The position numbers and the translations under genes are program-made. The notes beneath the pieces are model-generated. The model worked only from the letters and a program-made list of their open reading frames with translations. It was not told the origin of the DNA and did not search any database. Positions 37,094 to 46,804 of a DNA stretch of 64,000 bases are shown here, piece by piece; the stretch's first letter is position 1, and each line of letters begins with the position of its first letter. Source of the stretch: Ceratodon purpureus (lineage: Eukaryota > Streptophyta > Bryopsida > Pseudoditrichales > Ditrichaceae); the NCBI GenBank assembly GCA_014871385.1, contig CM026433.1, positions 16,127,808 to 16,191,807 of the forward strand, given 5' to 3'.

Positions 37094-39289
37094 TCACTTC
37101 TTTGTCTTCTTGTGGCTCTCCTGCTCGCGATCCTTCGACCTGGTCACCCGCGGCTCTGATCCGCCCGCCCCTGCTGCTCGTGCCGCCTTGCGCCTAGCAC
37201 TCCGTTCCGCCTTTGACTCCCTCTCCTGAGCCTCCAAAGACAACCGGGTAACGATCCGGGGCTTGGGAGAATTGGGCGATTTCGGAATCATATGTGCGGG
37301 AGGAGTTCCGGACGTCGGAGTCTGAGTTTCAGTTCCGGTGGTCCTGACCGGAGAGCTCCCATGCGTCTCTGAGTCGGACTCGGAAATCGTAATCGGCTCC
37401 TTCCTTTTCCGCAACCTCCGGAACTCACCGACAGTGTTCTGAGGGGAACCTGCTGCTGGCGTTCCGGTGGGAGTAGGCGTCACCGTTCCGGTCTTGGCTG
37501 TGGGTGAAGGGGTCAATCCCCCCTCCTGAGTTACTCGGGTCCGTCCGGGTGGTGAAATAGGTCGTCCCCATTCCGGTCCCGCTACCTCCCCTCGGTAATT
37601 CGCAATGATCACTTCATCTCCGAGTCGTGGAAGAACATCCGGCGGCACGGTCCGAGTCACCTGTTCCGAAACCGTCCTCTCCTCGATCCGCCTCTCGGTG
37701 ACTGTCGTTCCGGTCACCTGCACCTGTCCGGTGGGGATCGCGCAGCTCTGCTGGACTGTACTGGTTCCGGGTGACACCGCCTGTGCTTGGACTTCTCGGA
37801 TCGCCTCCGCAATCGTCCGATTTGTCATGGCGGCTTCTTCGGCCGTCATCTGTTCTGCTGCTTGGAGGTTACTCCCTATCGGGGTTCGGAACCCCACTCC
37901 GCGAGATTCTCCTACCACGGCACGGGAGGGCGATCCGGGGAGCGGAAGACCCCGGCCAGCGCCCACGAGACTGGGACTTCCGGTGCTCGGATTGAGCAGC
38001 TGCCGGACCTTCTTCAGGATCATGTTCATCGAATGCTCGCACTTGGAGAGGATCTTGATAATCTTCTGCTTGTCCTCGAAATCAGCCGGCTGCACTACGT
38101 TCTCATCGAACAGCCGGGCCTTGTTGATTACCGCTCCGGAACTTCCCACCAACTTCCGAAGCTCCCCCAAAGTCTCCTCCTGCTCGGCGTGGAACTTACG
38201 GATCTCGTCACTCTTCGCCGCCAGCTCCTTCGTCAACTCCTGCAACTGAAGCTCCAGCCGCTTCTTCTCACTCCGGAGAGTTGGGGCATCCTTCAACAAC
38301 TCCACTTCTCGGATCACCTCTTCCGGTAAGCACCCTCCCAGCGCTGTACAGACCCTCCGGAACAGGGTTTCGATCCGATCATAAGAAGCTTGAGCCCGGT
38401 GAGTCTCCTCCCGAATTCCCCGAAACAGGTCCACCGGAAATCCCCGATCGGAACTGACCTCTCTCCGTTCCGGATCTCCCCGGGCCGTAGACGGTTCCGC
38501 GTGTCGTGACGCGGGCTGCTCCGATCTCGATCTGGACTGAGCCCTAGCAGCGCCAGGGTTCGGAACTTCCCTCGTATCGTCCTCATCCTCCGAGTCCGTT
38601 GTATCAGAGGGCTCACCTCGCGGATCGGGTTCCATTCCGGGCGGAATCTCCGAGAAGTTGAGGCAGTTCTTCGCGTGCGTATACGTCTCGTCCTCCTTAT
38701 CGGTCAGCAAGTCATTCGCATGGTAAAGGTGAAAGAGGTAAGGGGAGAGTGGGGTCGGCTTCTTTCCGATCGTCGGAACCATCTTCTGCACCACTTCCGC
38801 CATGAGTGCAGCCCAATTCACCGGACGTTCTCCTGTATACGCTCCGAGAATGGTATTCCCGACCGTAATGGTAACTTGTGCCGGTTTCTGCGGATATAGG
38901 ATCGGGACGAGGAAAGCTAAGACCTGCCTCTGCCTCCTATCCTTGCAGGCGTCTATCTCGTATCCATTGTTCCTATGGATCTTCCCGTGGAACCTATCCT
39001 GCACGTACTGATCCGTCCGGGTCGCCCAAAGGAGTCCCTTCTGCTCGAAACCGTAAGCTTCCGCCCACTGTTCCGCATTCCACAGCGTGGGCTTGCCTCG
39101 GATCGTTTTATCCCACCGGTTGTCCGGACCTTCCAGGACCTCCCTCACCATCACCTCACTCTTCAGTAACCACGGCCGTGCCAACAATCCCTCACACCTC
39201 ATCCGAGTGAGGTCGGTGATCAGTTCCTCCATATCCGATTCCTTCACTGGAGTTCCGGGGCTAAGGACGCAACACTGAACGCGTGCCAT
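37094..39289 (-). CDS. E3 LTR-encoded accessory protein, 3' LTR copy (731 aa)
   Basis: A 731-residue open frame lying wholly inside the LTR, in element sense, so in this copy it is 3' of pol, where E1 and E2 carry their accessory regions. Order: a globular N-terminal part (~1-225; LLARPWLLKSEVMVREVLEG, ILYPQKPAQV), an acidic linker (DTTDSEDEDD), an Arg-rich patch, a coiled coil at ~315-385 (RLELQLQELTKEL...), a Ser/Thr/Pro-rich part and a basic tail (RKRKEP, HKKTKK) that could be a nuclear signal. No signal peptide, membrane segment, gag or pol motif. WNAEQWAEAYGFE weakly recalls ITAWTIQQALGIE of E1. It differs from the other LTR copy at about one residue. Function unknown. Confidence 0.8.
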   Translation of the reverse strand: MARVQCCVLSPGTPVKESDMEELITDLTRMRCEGLLARPWLLKSEVMVREVLEGPDNRWDKTIRGKPTLWNAEQWAEAYGFEQKGLLWATRTDQYVQDRFHGKIHRNNGYEIDACKDRRQRQVLAFLVPILYPQKPAQVTITVGNTILGAYTGERPVNWAALMAEVVQKMVPTIGKKPTPLSPYLFHLYHANDLLTDKEDETYTHAKNCLNFSEIPPGMEPDPRGEPSDTTDSEDEDDTREVPNPGAARAQSRSRSEQPASRHAEPSTARGDPERREVSSDRGFPVDLFRGIREETHRAQASYDRIETLFRRVCTALGGCLPEEVIREVELLKDAPTLRSEKKRLELQLQELTKELAAKSDEIRKFHAEQEETLGELRKLVGSSGAVINKARLFDENVVQPADFEDKQKIIKILSKCEHSMNMILKKVRQLLNPSTGSPSLVGAGRGLPLPGSPSRAVVGESRGVGFRTPIGSNLQAAEQMTAEEAAMTNRTIAEAIREVQAQAVSPGTSTVQQSCAIPTGQVQVTGTTVTERRIEERTVSEQVTRTVPPDVLPRLGDEVIIANYRGEVAGPEWGRPISPPGRTRVTQEGGLTPSPTAKTGTVTPTPTGTPAAGSPQNTVGEFRRLRKRKEPITISESDSETHGSSPVRTTGTETQTPTSGTPPAHMIPKSPNSPKPRIVTRLSLEAQERESKAERSARRKAARAAGAGGSEPRVTRSKDREQESHKKTKK

Positions 39290-39441
39290 CTCTACTCCTC
39301 ACTTCTCTCCCTCTACGATCCGACAGCAAGAAACCCGGCAATCCAACTGCCGGTGAATCGGAAAAGACAAGGACACCTCACCGCTCTTTCACTCTCTACT
39401 CCCAGTTCGCAAAAAGGAACTCCAAACCCTAACACCCTCGC

Positions 39442-39448
39442 TTATATA
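39442..39448 (-). promoter_or_regulatory. TATA-like box in E3 3' LTR
   Basis: TATATAA on the minus strand (GGGTATATAAGC context), about 155 bp before the Met of the LTR frame at 39289. Same as the box at 49153-49159 in the other LTR. Confidence 0.55.
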
Positions 39449-39814
39449 CCCCCGGCATAATAAACGCTGTGGCGGCCCGTAATTGCAGCCGCCAACGTAC
39501 CGGGGTAAACGCCTATCCGAGTCATGATGACTTCCGCGTCGCTTCGGATCCTTGACGCGGTTACAGTAACGGTCAGTACTCGGATCGTCCACCCGTTCCG
39601 TATCTTATCTTCCGAGTTTCCGGGATCCAGGTTCCGGGGACACTTCCTACATTAACTGTTTTAACGTTTCTGGAGTATCCGATTTGCGTTAACTACTAAT
39701 GCTGCTAGTGTCTGGCCAGTTTTTACCTAATTAACCAAAAAAAATGAAAAATAAATGAAATACTTACGCCGGCTGGGGCCTTTCCGGTTTATTCTGAGTT
39801 TCTCGGATCCCACA

Positions 39815-39829
39815 TTACCCCATTTTCAA
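39815..39829 (-). other. E3 polypurine tract
   Basis: On the minus strand gaaaatggggtaa runs directly into the TGTGGG that opens the 3' LTR. Expected plus-strand primer position. Confidence 0.75.
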
Positions 39830-39850
39830 ATGTGAGAGTCCCCGCGAACA

Positions 39851-42800
39851 CTATTCTTCTTCCTCCCCTTCCGGGCTTTCGCTTCCTTCGGTGTCTGTGA
39901 ACTCCTCAGGGTTGTAATTCTTCACTCGGGATCCGTTCACCCGGGTTTCGAAGCTATTTCCCTGGAGGTCCGCCAGTTGTAATGATCCGTTTTCAAAGAT
40001 CCGCGTAACCCGGTAAGGTCCCATCCATCTCGTATGTAACTTTCCCGGAAACTTTTGGTGCCGATTATCGTATAAGAGCACCAAGCCTCCTTCTACCACC
40101 TTATTGTCCTTAGGAATTTTCTTGTCGTAGGTCTCCTTACGCTTTGCCTGGACATCTACAGCCTGCTGTAGAGCGCCTCTCCTGACTTCTTCCAGATCCT
40201 GTAGTGCCACGATCCGGTACCCCGGATCCTCGACTCTCGTCCCGTGACGGGCAGCCATAACCCGTAAGGTTTCTACCTCCAACTCCACTCCGTGAACTGC
40301 GGATTGTCCAAAAACTAGGAAGAACGGACTCTTACCCATGGTTTTCTTCTCACTGGTATTGTAGGCGTGTACAGCTGAAGGGAGCTTCCGATCCCAATCC
40401 GTCTTATGAGCCGAGACCATCTTGTTCAGAATCTTTCCGACGATGCCATTGGCTCGTTCCGTCAGCCCATTCGCTTTCGGATTATAAGGGGTCGTCTTCC
40501 GGTGCTTGATGAGATACCGTTCCGTGATATTGATGATGACATCGTTCAGGAAATGTTTTCCCCGGTCACTTACCAGCTCTAACGGATGTCCAAATCTCAT
40601 CATTATTTCTTCAAAGAGAAATGTGGCTGCGGCTGCGGCGTCATTCTTCACCGTTGCTCTTGCCTCTACCCATCTGGTCGCATAATCCGTAGCCAGGATA
40701 ATGTATCTCCTCTTCCGGGCTGTGACCGGATTGATCGGTCCGATAAAGTCTATCCCCCATTTTTCAAACGGAGCCAAGGGAATAATGGGAGTGAGGGGCC
40801 AGTGGTTTCGGAATGAGGGTGCCCCGGTTCTTTGACACTGGTCACACTGCCCTACGAATTCCTTCACGTCTCGGGAGAGGTACGGCCACCAATATCCGGC
40901 TGATCGGATTCGCTTGATGGTTGTATCCGAGGCGAAATGGCCGCCCGAGGGTCCGGCGTGTAAGGCCCTCATGACCTGCCTTCTTTCGGATTCCTCGAGG
41001 CACCTCCGTAATACATCATCCGGTCCCATCCGGAAAAGTACTCCTCGGATCAGTGTGAAAGGAGCTACTGTATTCTGAAATACCATCTTCTCCTCCCGCG
41101 TAAATCCCTCCGGGTACCTCCGTTGTGTTAAATACTGGATAATCTCTGAATAATCGGAGTTCTCCGTTCCGGAAATGTGAAATACCTCCGCCTCTTCCGG
41201 AAACTCATCCGGGAACGTGGCGGTGATGTCCGAGACTGCTTCCGGGCCTCGCATCCTTGACAGGTAGTCAGCGTTGGCATTGGCCTTACCCGGTTTCACT
41301 ACTACCTCGTAGTTGAATTCCTGGAGCAGCAAGATCCATCGTGCAATACGCCCTGAGAGATCCGGTTTGTTCACCAAATACTTCAGGGAGTCATGATCCG
41401 TATGGAACACGATCTTGTATCCGAGAAGGTAGTGCCGGAACTTCTTGCAGGCGTAAACTACCGCCAAGGCTTCCCGTTCAGTGGTAGTATATTTCCGTTC
41501 CGCAAGGCTCATCTGTCTGCTAGCATAATAGATCGGGTGCTCCTTCCGATCCTCCCCTGGCTGCCACAGAATCGCCCCTAGGCACCACCCGGAAGCGTCG
41601 ATTGTCACATGGAATTCCTTCGACCAATCCGGTGCTGATAGGATCGGAGCGGTGGTCAGGGCCTTCTTCAGTTCCTCGAACGCTTGCTGTCTCCGTTCCG
41701 TCCACAAAAACTCTTCTTCCTTCTTCAACAGTTCCGTTAATGGGGCTGCCAATTTGGCATACGCAATAATAAACCTCCGGTAGTATCCGACGCATCCTAG
41801 GAATCCTCGGACCTCTCGGACGTTGGTGGGAGACACTAGAATAAGGATAGCTCGTACCTTATCCGAATCGACTTCCAACCCGTTCCGACTTACGATGTGC
41901 CCGAGAAGAATTCCGGAAATCATCCCCATAAAACATTTTCCGGGGTGTAATTTCAGTCCGGTTTCCCTGCACCTCTGGAAGGTCCTTCGGAGGTACTCGA
42001 GATGTTCCTTCCACTTACTGAACACCGCGAAGTCATCGATGAAGACTTCTAGAAAATGCCTCAAGAAATCTCGGAAAATATCCACCATCAGCCTTTGGAA
42101 TGTTCCGGGAGCGTTACACAGTCCGAAGGGCATCCTGTTGAAGGCGAACGTCCCCCATTCCGTGGTGAAGGTCGTCTTCAGCTGATCTTCTTCCCGGATC
42201 GACACCTGGTTGTAACCGGAAAATCCATCAAGAAAGCTGTAGCACTCCTGCCCTGCCACGTGATCGAGGATAATGTCCGTAAAAGGTAACGGAAAGTAAT
42301 CCTTCTTTGTGGCCGCATTCAGTTTCCGGAAATCTTGACAAACTCGGATCTTGACTTTCCCATCCGAGCCAACCTTCTTCGGAACGACGACTATGGGCGA
42401 TACCCACTCGGAATTATTTACTGGATAAATGAATCCGGCTTTCAGGAGGCTATCGATCTCTTCCTTCACCATCAGAGAATACTTCGGATTGAGCCTGTAC
42501 TGGCGTTGTCGGACCGGAACTGATCCGTCAACCAAGTCTATATGATGTTGGCCGAGTTCCGGAGGTATTCCCTTGAGGTCGGATGGTGACCAAGCGAATA
42601 CGTCTAAATATTCCTTTAGTAAATCCACATACTCCTTTCTCTGCTCCTTGCTCATGCTTCGCCCTAGCAGAAATGTCTTTCCGGGGGCTACTTCCACCTT
42701 CTCATAGTCGGACGGTTTCACAACGTTCTTGACTCGCTCCGATTCCTGTTCCTCTCCCTGATCCGTCCATGCGCTCCACACCCGGACAGGGGTGTCCGGA

Positions 42801-43996
42801 TCGAGACCCATGGCGGGCAGGTTTCCCTCCTCGACCTGTTGTCGGAACCATTCGGCTGAGAGTGGAACACTTCCTTCTCCGAGAGAGCGATCCTCCGGTA
42901 CCGGGAATTTCACGTGCTCCGATGATGGTTGGGGTTGCTCACTGATCGGATTATGAAATCGGAAGTCATCCTCGGTAACTTCCGAGAACTGATTCACGAA
43001 ATAACTAAATACTTCGTCATCCTCCTCTTCCGGGTCGGACCAATCAGAAGTATACCCATCCGAGCCACTGGTTTCCCCTAGATATCCATCCATCTTCCAC
43101 GGAATCCGCTGATTGGTTTTTCCGAGTACGAACTCCTTGGCTCCCCAATCAACGAGGACTCGTGCCATGTATAGCCAGGGTCTTCCCAACAACATCGGAA
43201 AGGGACGGCCCGTACTAACTCGGATTATCACGTAATTCAAGAGGTAGGTTACCTCTCCGATCGCGGTCGGAACCTGGGACAACCTTCCCACGGGTTTAAC
43301 CCTAGATTGATCCGCCATTCGTAACACCTGATCGGTGGATTCGAACGAGGTGTATCCGAGTTCAAAGGCCGTATCTTCCAGCATCAGGTTCACACCGGAT
43401 CCTCCATCTACCGGAACTTTCGGTATAGCACATCCTTCTATTAGCACCGTCAGTTCCGGGGCTCCGTGATCCTCAACCTGTAAGAAGTTAGTAGCTACAG
43501 ACGGAAGCTTCACCCCTCGGCGCCTCCGCTTCGTCCATGCCTCTCGGATTACCTTCTGGTAATTCACATTGTCATGGAGCAACTGTCCAATCGTGACATT
43601 TGCCTTGAGGGATTTGATGTCCCCCAGAATGTCATACTCGTCCACTCTGGGATCGGAAGGAATAACCACCGGAACGTCATCAAACCGGACCGAAGGCTTG
43701 GTGATCTTCCGGGAAAGGGGATCCGTGAGTTCTTTCCGAACTTCCTCACTGATATCTTCCGGGAGGTTCCCTCCTTCCACCCCATTTTCCGCTCTTGGAC
43801 GGTCATTTTCTTCTGGTAAAGCTCTGGTTACCGTAGAGGGTTCGGATCCTGAATCCGAATCCACTCTCCTGGATCTTACCCTCCTCCTGGTCTTCCGGGA
43901 TTTCGGAAGCTCCGGTTCCTGGGCACGCTCTCTAGCGGAACTACGGGTTGATACTCTGTGTACTGGTACTTCCGCGCCCTCCTGTAGTTCCGTCAC
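39851..43996 (-). CDS. E3 pol (PR-RT-RNase H-IN, 1381 codons)
   Basis: Retropepsin motif [15 protein letters not shown] (about residues 190-205). RT from ~480 with [37 protein letters not shown] and the catalytic FIDDFAVFS. RNase H with [30 protein letters not shown] and HTDHDSLKYL. Integrase HHCC finger (GGHFASDTTIKRIRSAGYWW...CDQCQ), catalytic core KWGIDFIGPINP, ATDYATRWVEA, VSDRGKHFLND and NPKANGLTERANGIV, then a WMGPYRV GPY module; no chromodomain. The frame is open throughout. It is in the same phase as gag and follows it almost directly, so it is probably made by stop-codon read-through, which related plant gypsy elements are known to use; an own Met is also present. Confidence 0.93.
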   Translation of the reverse strand: MTELQEGAEVPVHRVSTRSSARERAQEPELPKSRKTRRRVRSRRVDSDSGSEPSTVTRALPEENDRPRAENGVEGGNLPEDISEEVRKELTDPLSRKITKPSVRFDDVPVVIPSDPRVDEYDILGDIKSLKANVTIGQLLHDNVNYQKVIREAWTKRRRRGVKLPSVATNFLQVEDHGAPELTVLIEGCAIPKVPVDGGSGVNLMLEDTAFELGYTSFESTDQVLRMADQSRVKPVGRLSQVPTAIGEVTYLLNYVIIRVSTGRPFPMLLGRPWLYMARVLVDWGAKEFVLGKTNQRIPWKMDGYLGETSGSDGYTSDWSDPEEEDDEVFSYFVNQFSEVTEDDFRFHNPISEQPQPSSEHVKFPVPEDRSLGEGSVPLSAEWFRQQVEEGNLPAMGLDPDTPVRVWSAWTDQGEEQESERVKNVVKPSDYEKVEVAPGKTFLLGRSMSKEQRKEYVDLLKEYLDVFAWSPSDLKGIPPELGQHHIDLVDGSVPVRQRQYRLNPKYSLMVKEEIDSLLKAGFIYPVNNSEWVSPIVVVPKKVGSDGKVKIRVCQDFRKLNAATKKDYFPLPFTDIILDHVAGQECYSFLDGFSGYNQVSIREEDQLKTTFTTEWGTFAFNRMPFGLCNAPGTFQRLMVDIFRDFLRHFLEVFIDDFAVFSKWKEHLEYLRRTFQRCRETGLKLHPGKCFMGMISGILLGHIVSRNGLEVDSDKVRAILILVSPTNVREVRGFLGCVGYYRRFIIAYAKLAAPLTELLKKEEEFLWTERRQQAFEELKKALTTAPILSAPDWSKEFHVTIDASGWCLGAILWQPGEDRKEHPIYYASRQMSLAERKYTTTEREALAVVYACKKFRHYLLGYKIVFHTDHDSLKYLVNKPDLSGRIARWILLLQEFNYEVVVKPGKANANADYLSRMRGPEAVSDITATFPDEFPEEAEVFHISGTENSDYSEIIQYLTQRRYPEGFTREEKMVFQNTVAPFTLIRGVLFRMGPDDVLRRCLEESERRQVMRALHAGPSGGHFASDTTIKRIRSAGYWWPYLSRDVKEFVGQCDQCQRTGAPSFRNHWPLTPIIPLAPFEKWGIDFIGPINPVTARKRRYIILATDYATRWVEARATVKNDAAAAATFLFEEIMMRFGHPLELVSDRGKHFLNDVIINITERYLIKHRKTTPYNPKANGLTERANGIVGKILNKMVSAHKTDWDRKLPSAVHAYNTSEKKTMGKSPFFLVFGQSAVHGVELEVETLRVMAARHGTRVEDPGYRIVALQDLEEVRRGALQQAVDVQAKRKETYDKKIPKDNKVVEGGLVLLYDNRHQKFPGKLHTRWMGPYRVTRIFENGSLQLADLQGNSFETRVNGSRVKNYNPEEFTDTEGSESPEGEEEE

Positions 43997-44002
43997 GAAC
44001 CG

Positions 44003-45832
44003 TCATTTGTCCGGATTCTCTATCCCACCCGAGTGACCGTAGTTTAGCCCAGTCATCTCTCTCGGAGGAACCTCTACCTGTTTGAAAGTCGGGCGGGGTT
44101 GTGCCGGTTTGGCACACTGAGGAGCCGTATGACCGTACTCTCCGCAATTTTGGCACGGAAGGATCCGCGGTGCTCCCTGCCCTTGTCGCTCAAACGGACA
44201 GTTAGGTGCGTAATGATCCGGGCTTCCACAGTTGAAGCAGTACCCGTGGGTCGGCTTCTGGTACATCGGCCTACCCGGAACGTTCTGTGGGATCCGGTAT
44301 CCGGCGGGAGGACGGGCTATCTGGATCGGAGCCTTCCCTCGTCCGTAAGTGGTCTGAACCTGATATACAGGTTGGTACTCCTCCATCTGAAACTCTTCCT
44401 CTTCCGGATAGGCAAAGTACACTTCTTCTTCCGGATGGACGTAGTGGATACGTTTCTGGCGGGGTTCAGTACACTCCGGAGGATAATGTCCTTGCTTTCC
44501 GCAGTTAGCACACCACACATTAGCTCTGCTGGTGGGAATCATCTTACGAGGTTTCCGATTCTCGGAAAGGTGGACGTTGAGTTCGGCAATCGATTCTCGG
44601 ATCTCCTTCATCTCCTTCATGACCTTCCGAGAATCGTCATCCTCCACCTTCACCTTGATCAACTCTCGGTTCCGTCTAGGCCGGGTGTCTCTACTGGAGC
44701 CGCCTCGGCGTTTCGAGGCTCCCCTGGAGTCCTCTTCCGACTGATCGGAACTGGATGAAGTGGAATCGCTCTTACTGGTAGAGTCGGAATCTTCCGAAGA
44801 GGACTCGTGCCTCCGCCGGCGCTCTCTCTCCTTCCGGATCTTCTTACCCCGCTTCTCGGTATGCTTCAGAGACTTCCGTAGAGATTGGGCCGAGTTCTCA
44901 TAGTTCTGAGCCGCTTCCACGGCTTCCTGAAGTGTGGCGGGACGGGTTTGTCGGATCTGAAACCCCATCTCCTCTGGGAATCCGGCGACAAACCATTCCA
45001 CTTGTACACTCGGAGCTATGGCCGTAGTGAGTTTCTGTATGAGCGCCTTTACTCTCTGACTGTACTTTCGTACTGACTCGGAAGATCTCATCGTCATACG
45101 ACTCAGCTTTCCGAGCGCGCGAGCCTCTCCTCCGGCCTCACGGAACGTGCGTCGGAACAAGGTCACGAAACTGGTCCAGTCGTTACGTGTGCGTTCCGGA
45201 ACGTCTTGGTACCACTGTAGAGCTTCTCCCTTCAGAAGACCTTGGAATATCCTTCTCTTCGCGTCCGGATCTTCCTGATTGGCCAGAGCAATGGATTCGA
45301 ACTCACAGAGCCATTCGTCCACGTCTTGACTTCCGTCTCCTTTGAATCGGTTGTACTTCAGTCGGGTAGAGGGTGCCATCGGATTGTCTTCCTCGTCTTC
45401 TTCCTCTTCCTCGGTCTCCTCTTCTACTCCTGCGTCGGCTCCGACTTCGTCAGCTACGACCTCTTCTTCTTCCGGATCTGGAGCTGTACCTGCTCCGGCT
45501 GTGGAGGTTCCGGCCAACGACACCACGATTACGTCTCCTTCTCGTTCTACAGCAGTCTGGATCCGGGGGAGTAGATTCGTTCCCGGTAGATCGTGTACCA
45601 AAACTCTTCCCCTCTTCTGTAGCAACCGAGTGGATCTTCTTCCCCCTAACTCTTCCGGTTGCGCCCCAACCATGGAAGAGATTGGGAATTCTTCTTCCGA
45701 TTCCTCGGAAGGCAGGATCTGCACGTAAGACTTCCGCCTACCGCATATCCACCTAAATGAAGCCTTCACGGTCTGACTCCACTTTTCTTCAAATCTGCGC
45801 TCACTTATCTTCCGAGTATCCACCTGGATCAC
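44003..45832 (-). CDS. E3 gag (609 codons)
   Basis: Capsid/nucleocapsid protein. It has an acidic N-terminal part (EEEEVVADEVGADAGVEEE and on), then the retrotransposon gag domain (RFKGDGSQDVDEWLCEFE, GLLKGEALQWYQDV, SVRKYSQRVKALIQKL, WFVAGFPEEMGFQIRQ), and a Ser/Arg/Lys-rich linker. Three CCHC knuckles follow: CANCGKQGHYPPEC, CFNCGSPDHYAPNC and CQNCGEYGHTAPQC. Three knuckles instead of one or two is notable. The frame is open. The first Met lies just 3' of the primer-binding site, so the leader between LTR and gag is only a few tens of bases. Confidence 0.93.
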   Translation of the reverse strand: MIQVDTRKISERRFEEKWSQTVKASFRWICGRRKSYVQILPSEESEEEFPISSMVGAQPEELGGRRSTRLLQKRGRVLVHDLPGTNLLPRIQTAVEREGDVIVVSLAGTSTAGAGTAPDPEEEEVVADEVGADAGVEEETEEEEEDEEDNPMAPSTRLKYNRFKGDGSQDVDEWLCEFESIALANQEDPDAKRRIFQGLLKGEALQWYQDVPERTRNDWTSFVTLFRRTFREAGGEARALGKLSRMTMRSSESVRKYSQRVKALIQKLTTAIAPSVQVEWFVAGFPEEMGFQIRQTRPATLQEAVEAAQNYENSAQSLRKSLKHTEKRGKKIRKERERRRRHESSSEDSDSTSKSDSTSSSSDQSEEDSRGASKRRGGSSRDTRPRRNRELIKVKVEDDDSRKVMKEMKEIRESIAELNVHLSENRKPRKMIPTSRANVWCANCGKQGHYPPECTEPRQKRIHYVHPEEEVYFAYPEEEEFQMEEYQPVYQVQTTYGRGKAPIQIARPPAGYRIPQNVPGRPMYQKPTHGYCFNCGSPDHYAPNCPFERQGQGAPRILPCQNCGEYGHTAPQCAKPAQPRPTFKQVEVPPREMTGLNYGHSGGIENPDK

Positions 45833-45840
45833 AGCTTATC

Positions 45841-45861
45841 GAATCCCCGGCAGCGGCGCCA
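45841..45861 (-). other. E3 primer-binding site (tRNA-Asp type)
   Basis: Minus strand TGGCGCCGCTGCCGGGGATT, nearly the classic plant PBS TGGCGCCGTTGCCGGGGA complementary to a tRNA 3' end (usually given as tRNA-Asp). It starts 10 bases after the 5' LTR end, a gap also known from Tat/Ogre-type elements. Confidence 0.85.
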
Positions 45862-46804
45862 GATTTTTACGTGTCGGAACACGGAAACGCAACTAACATC
45901 CGGATAGTGCTCTAATTGAGCGTAAACTTCCGTACTGTCACTAGGTTCCGAGTATCGTCCAGGGATTCAATAGTGTTTCACCAAGTAGTTACTTCTAATC
46001 GTTCCGAGCCTTACCACTGCTCGGATAGTGTCTTCGGAACGTAACTCCCGAACTATCTCCTTCTCTATTCTTCTCTCATTAGGTGTTTCGTCCACAAACC
46101 CCAACGTCTCGGATCAGTTACCGTCTCACAACTGTCCTAGAGTACTCTGGCCAGCAGGTCACACAAACGATCCTCTCCGATTCGTGGGACTACAACGACA
46201 AACCAATCCGGATCTGGGAGAACCAGGATCCGATTATCCCTAGGCGACCCGTACCACGTTCCGACTCCCCCTCTCACTATGCACGGAACCTCTTCAGAAG
46301 TTCAGGGAGCCCGACCAAGTAGTTCTTGATCCGCTTCGACCCTAGCGACGGCTATTCCGTATGAGGTTGATTTGGGGACGGAACAGTGAGGCTTCACTCC
46401 TACGACAATCCGCTAAATCTTTCCGCTCAATCCCATTTCCTTTCCGATTCGGGTCTCGTCGCAACTCCCATCACCTTCCTATCCGAGCTACAGCGGAACT
46501 CTCATATCCTTCCCGGATCATTCACACTTAGCGGGAAATCACGCACAGTACTTACAAAATACAAATACTTTACTGATAAGGAATATAGGGGGAAAACATG
46601 CAAAACGAAGACCCGGACCGCATCGCCTGCCCGGTTTAAGTAAGCAGGGGCTTCACAAAAGCGGCGGCGCCGGCAGTTCAATCAAAACCCTAATCCCTAA
46701 CTACCTACCTAGAATTCTACTTTACGACTAGGACGGATCTCCCGATCCGGAATCTACTCCTATAAATCCGGAAAGTTACGACAAGTGGCAGTGAGAGGAA
46801 TCTA

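Larger units (their letters stand above)
36161..39814 (-). repeat. E3 3' LTR (3654 bp)
   Basis: In plus-strand reading it starts tgtcggaacacggaaacgc and ends ctcggatcccaca. Same length as the other LTR and nearly identical. Contains a 731-codon frame (37094-39289) and a TATA-like box at 39442-39448. Confidence 0.95.

Noticed and set aside
37605-38329. Plus-strand frames of 180-214 codons opposite the E3 LTR gene (also 47316-48040)
   Set aside because: They mirror the longer minus-strand frame, are Ser/Arg-rich without domains, and have no promoter of their own in the right place.
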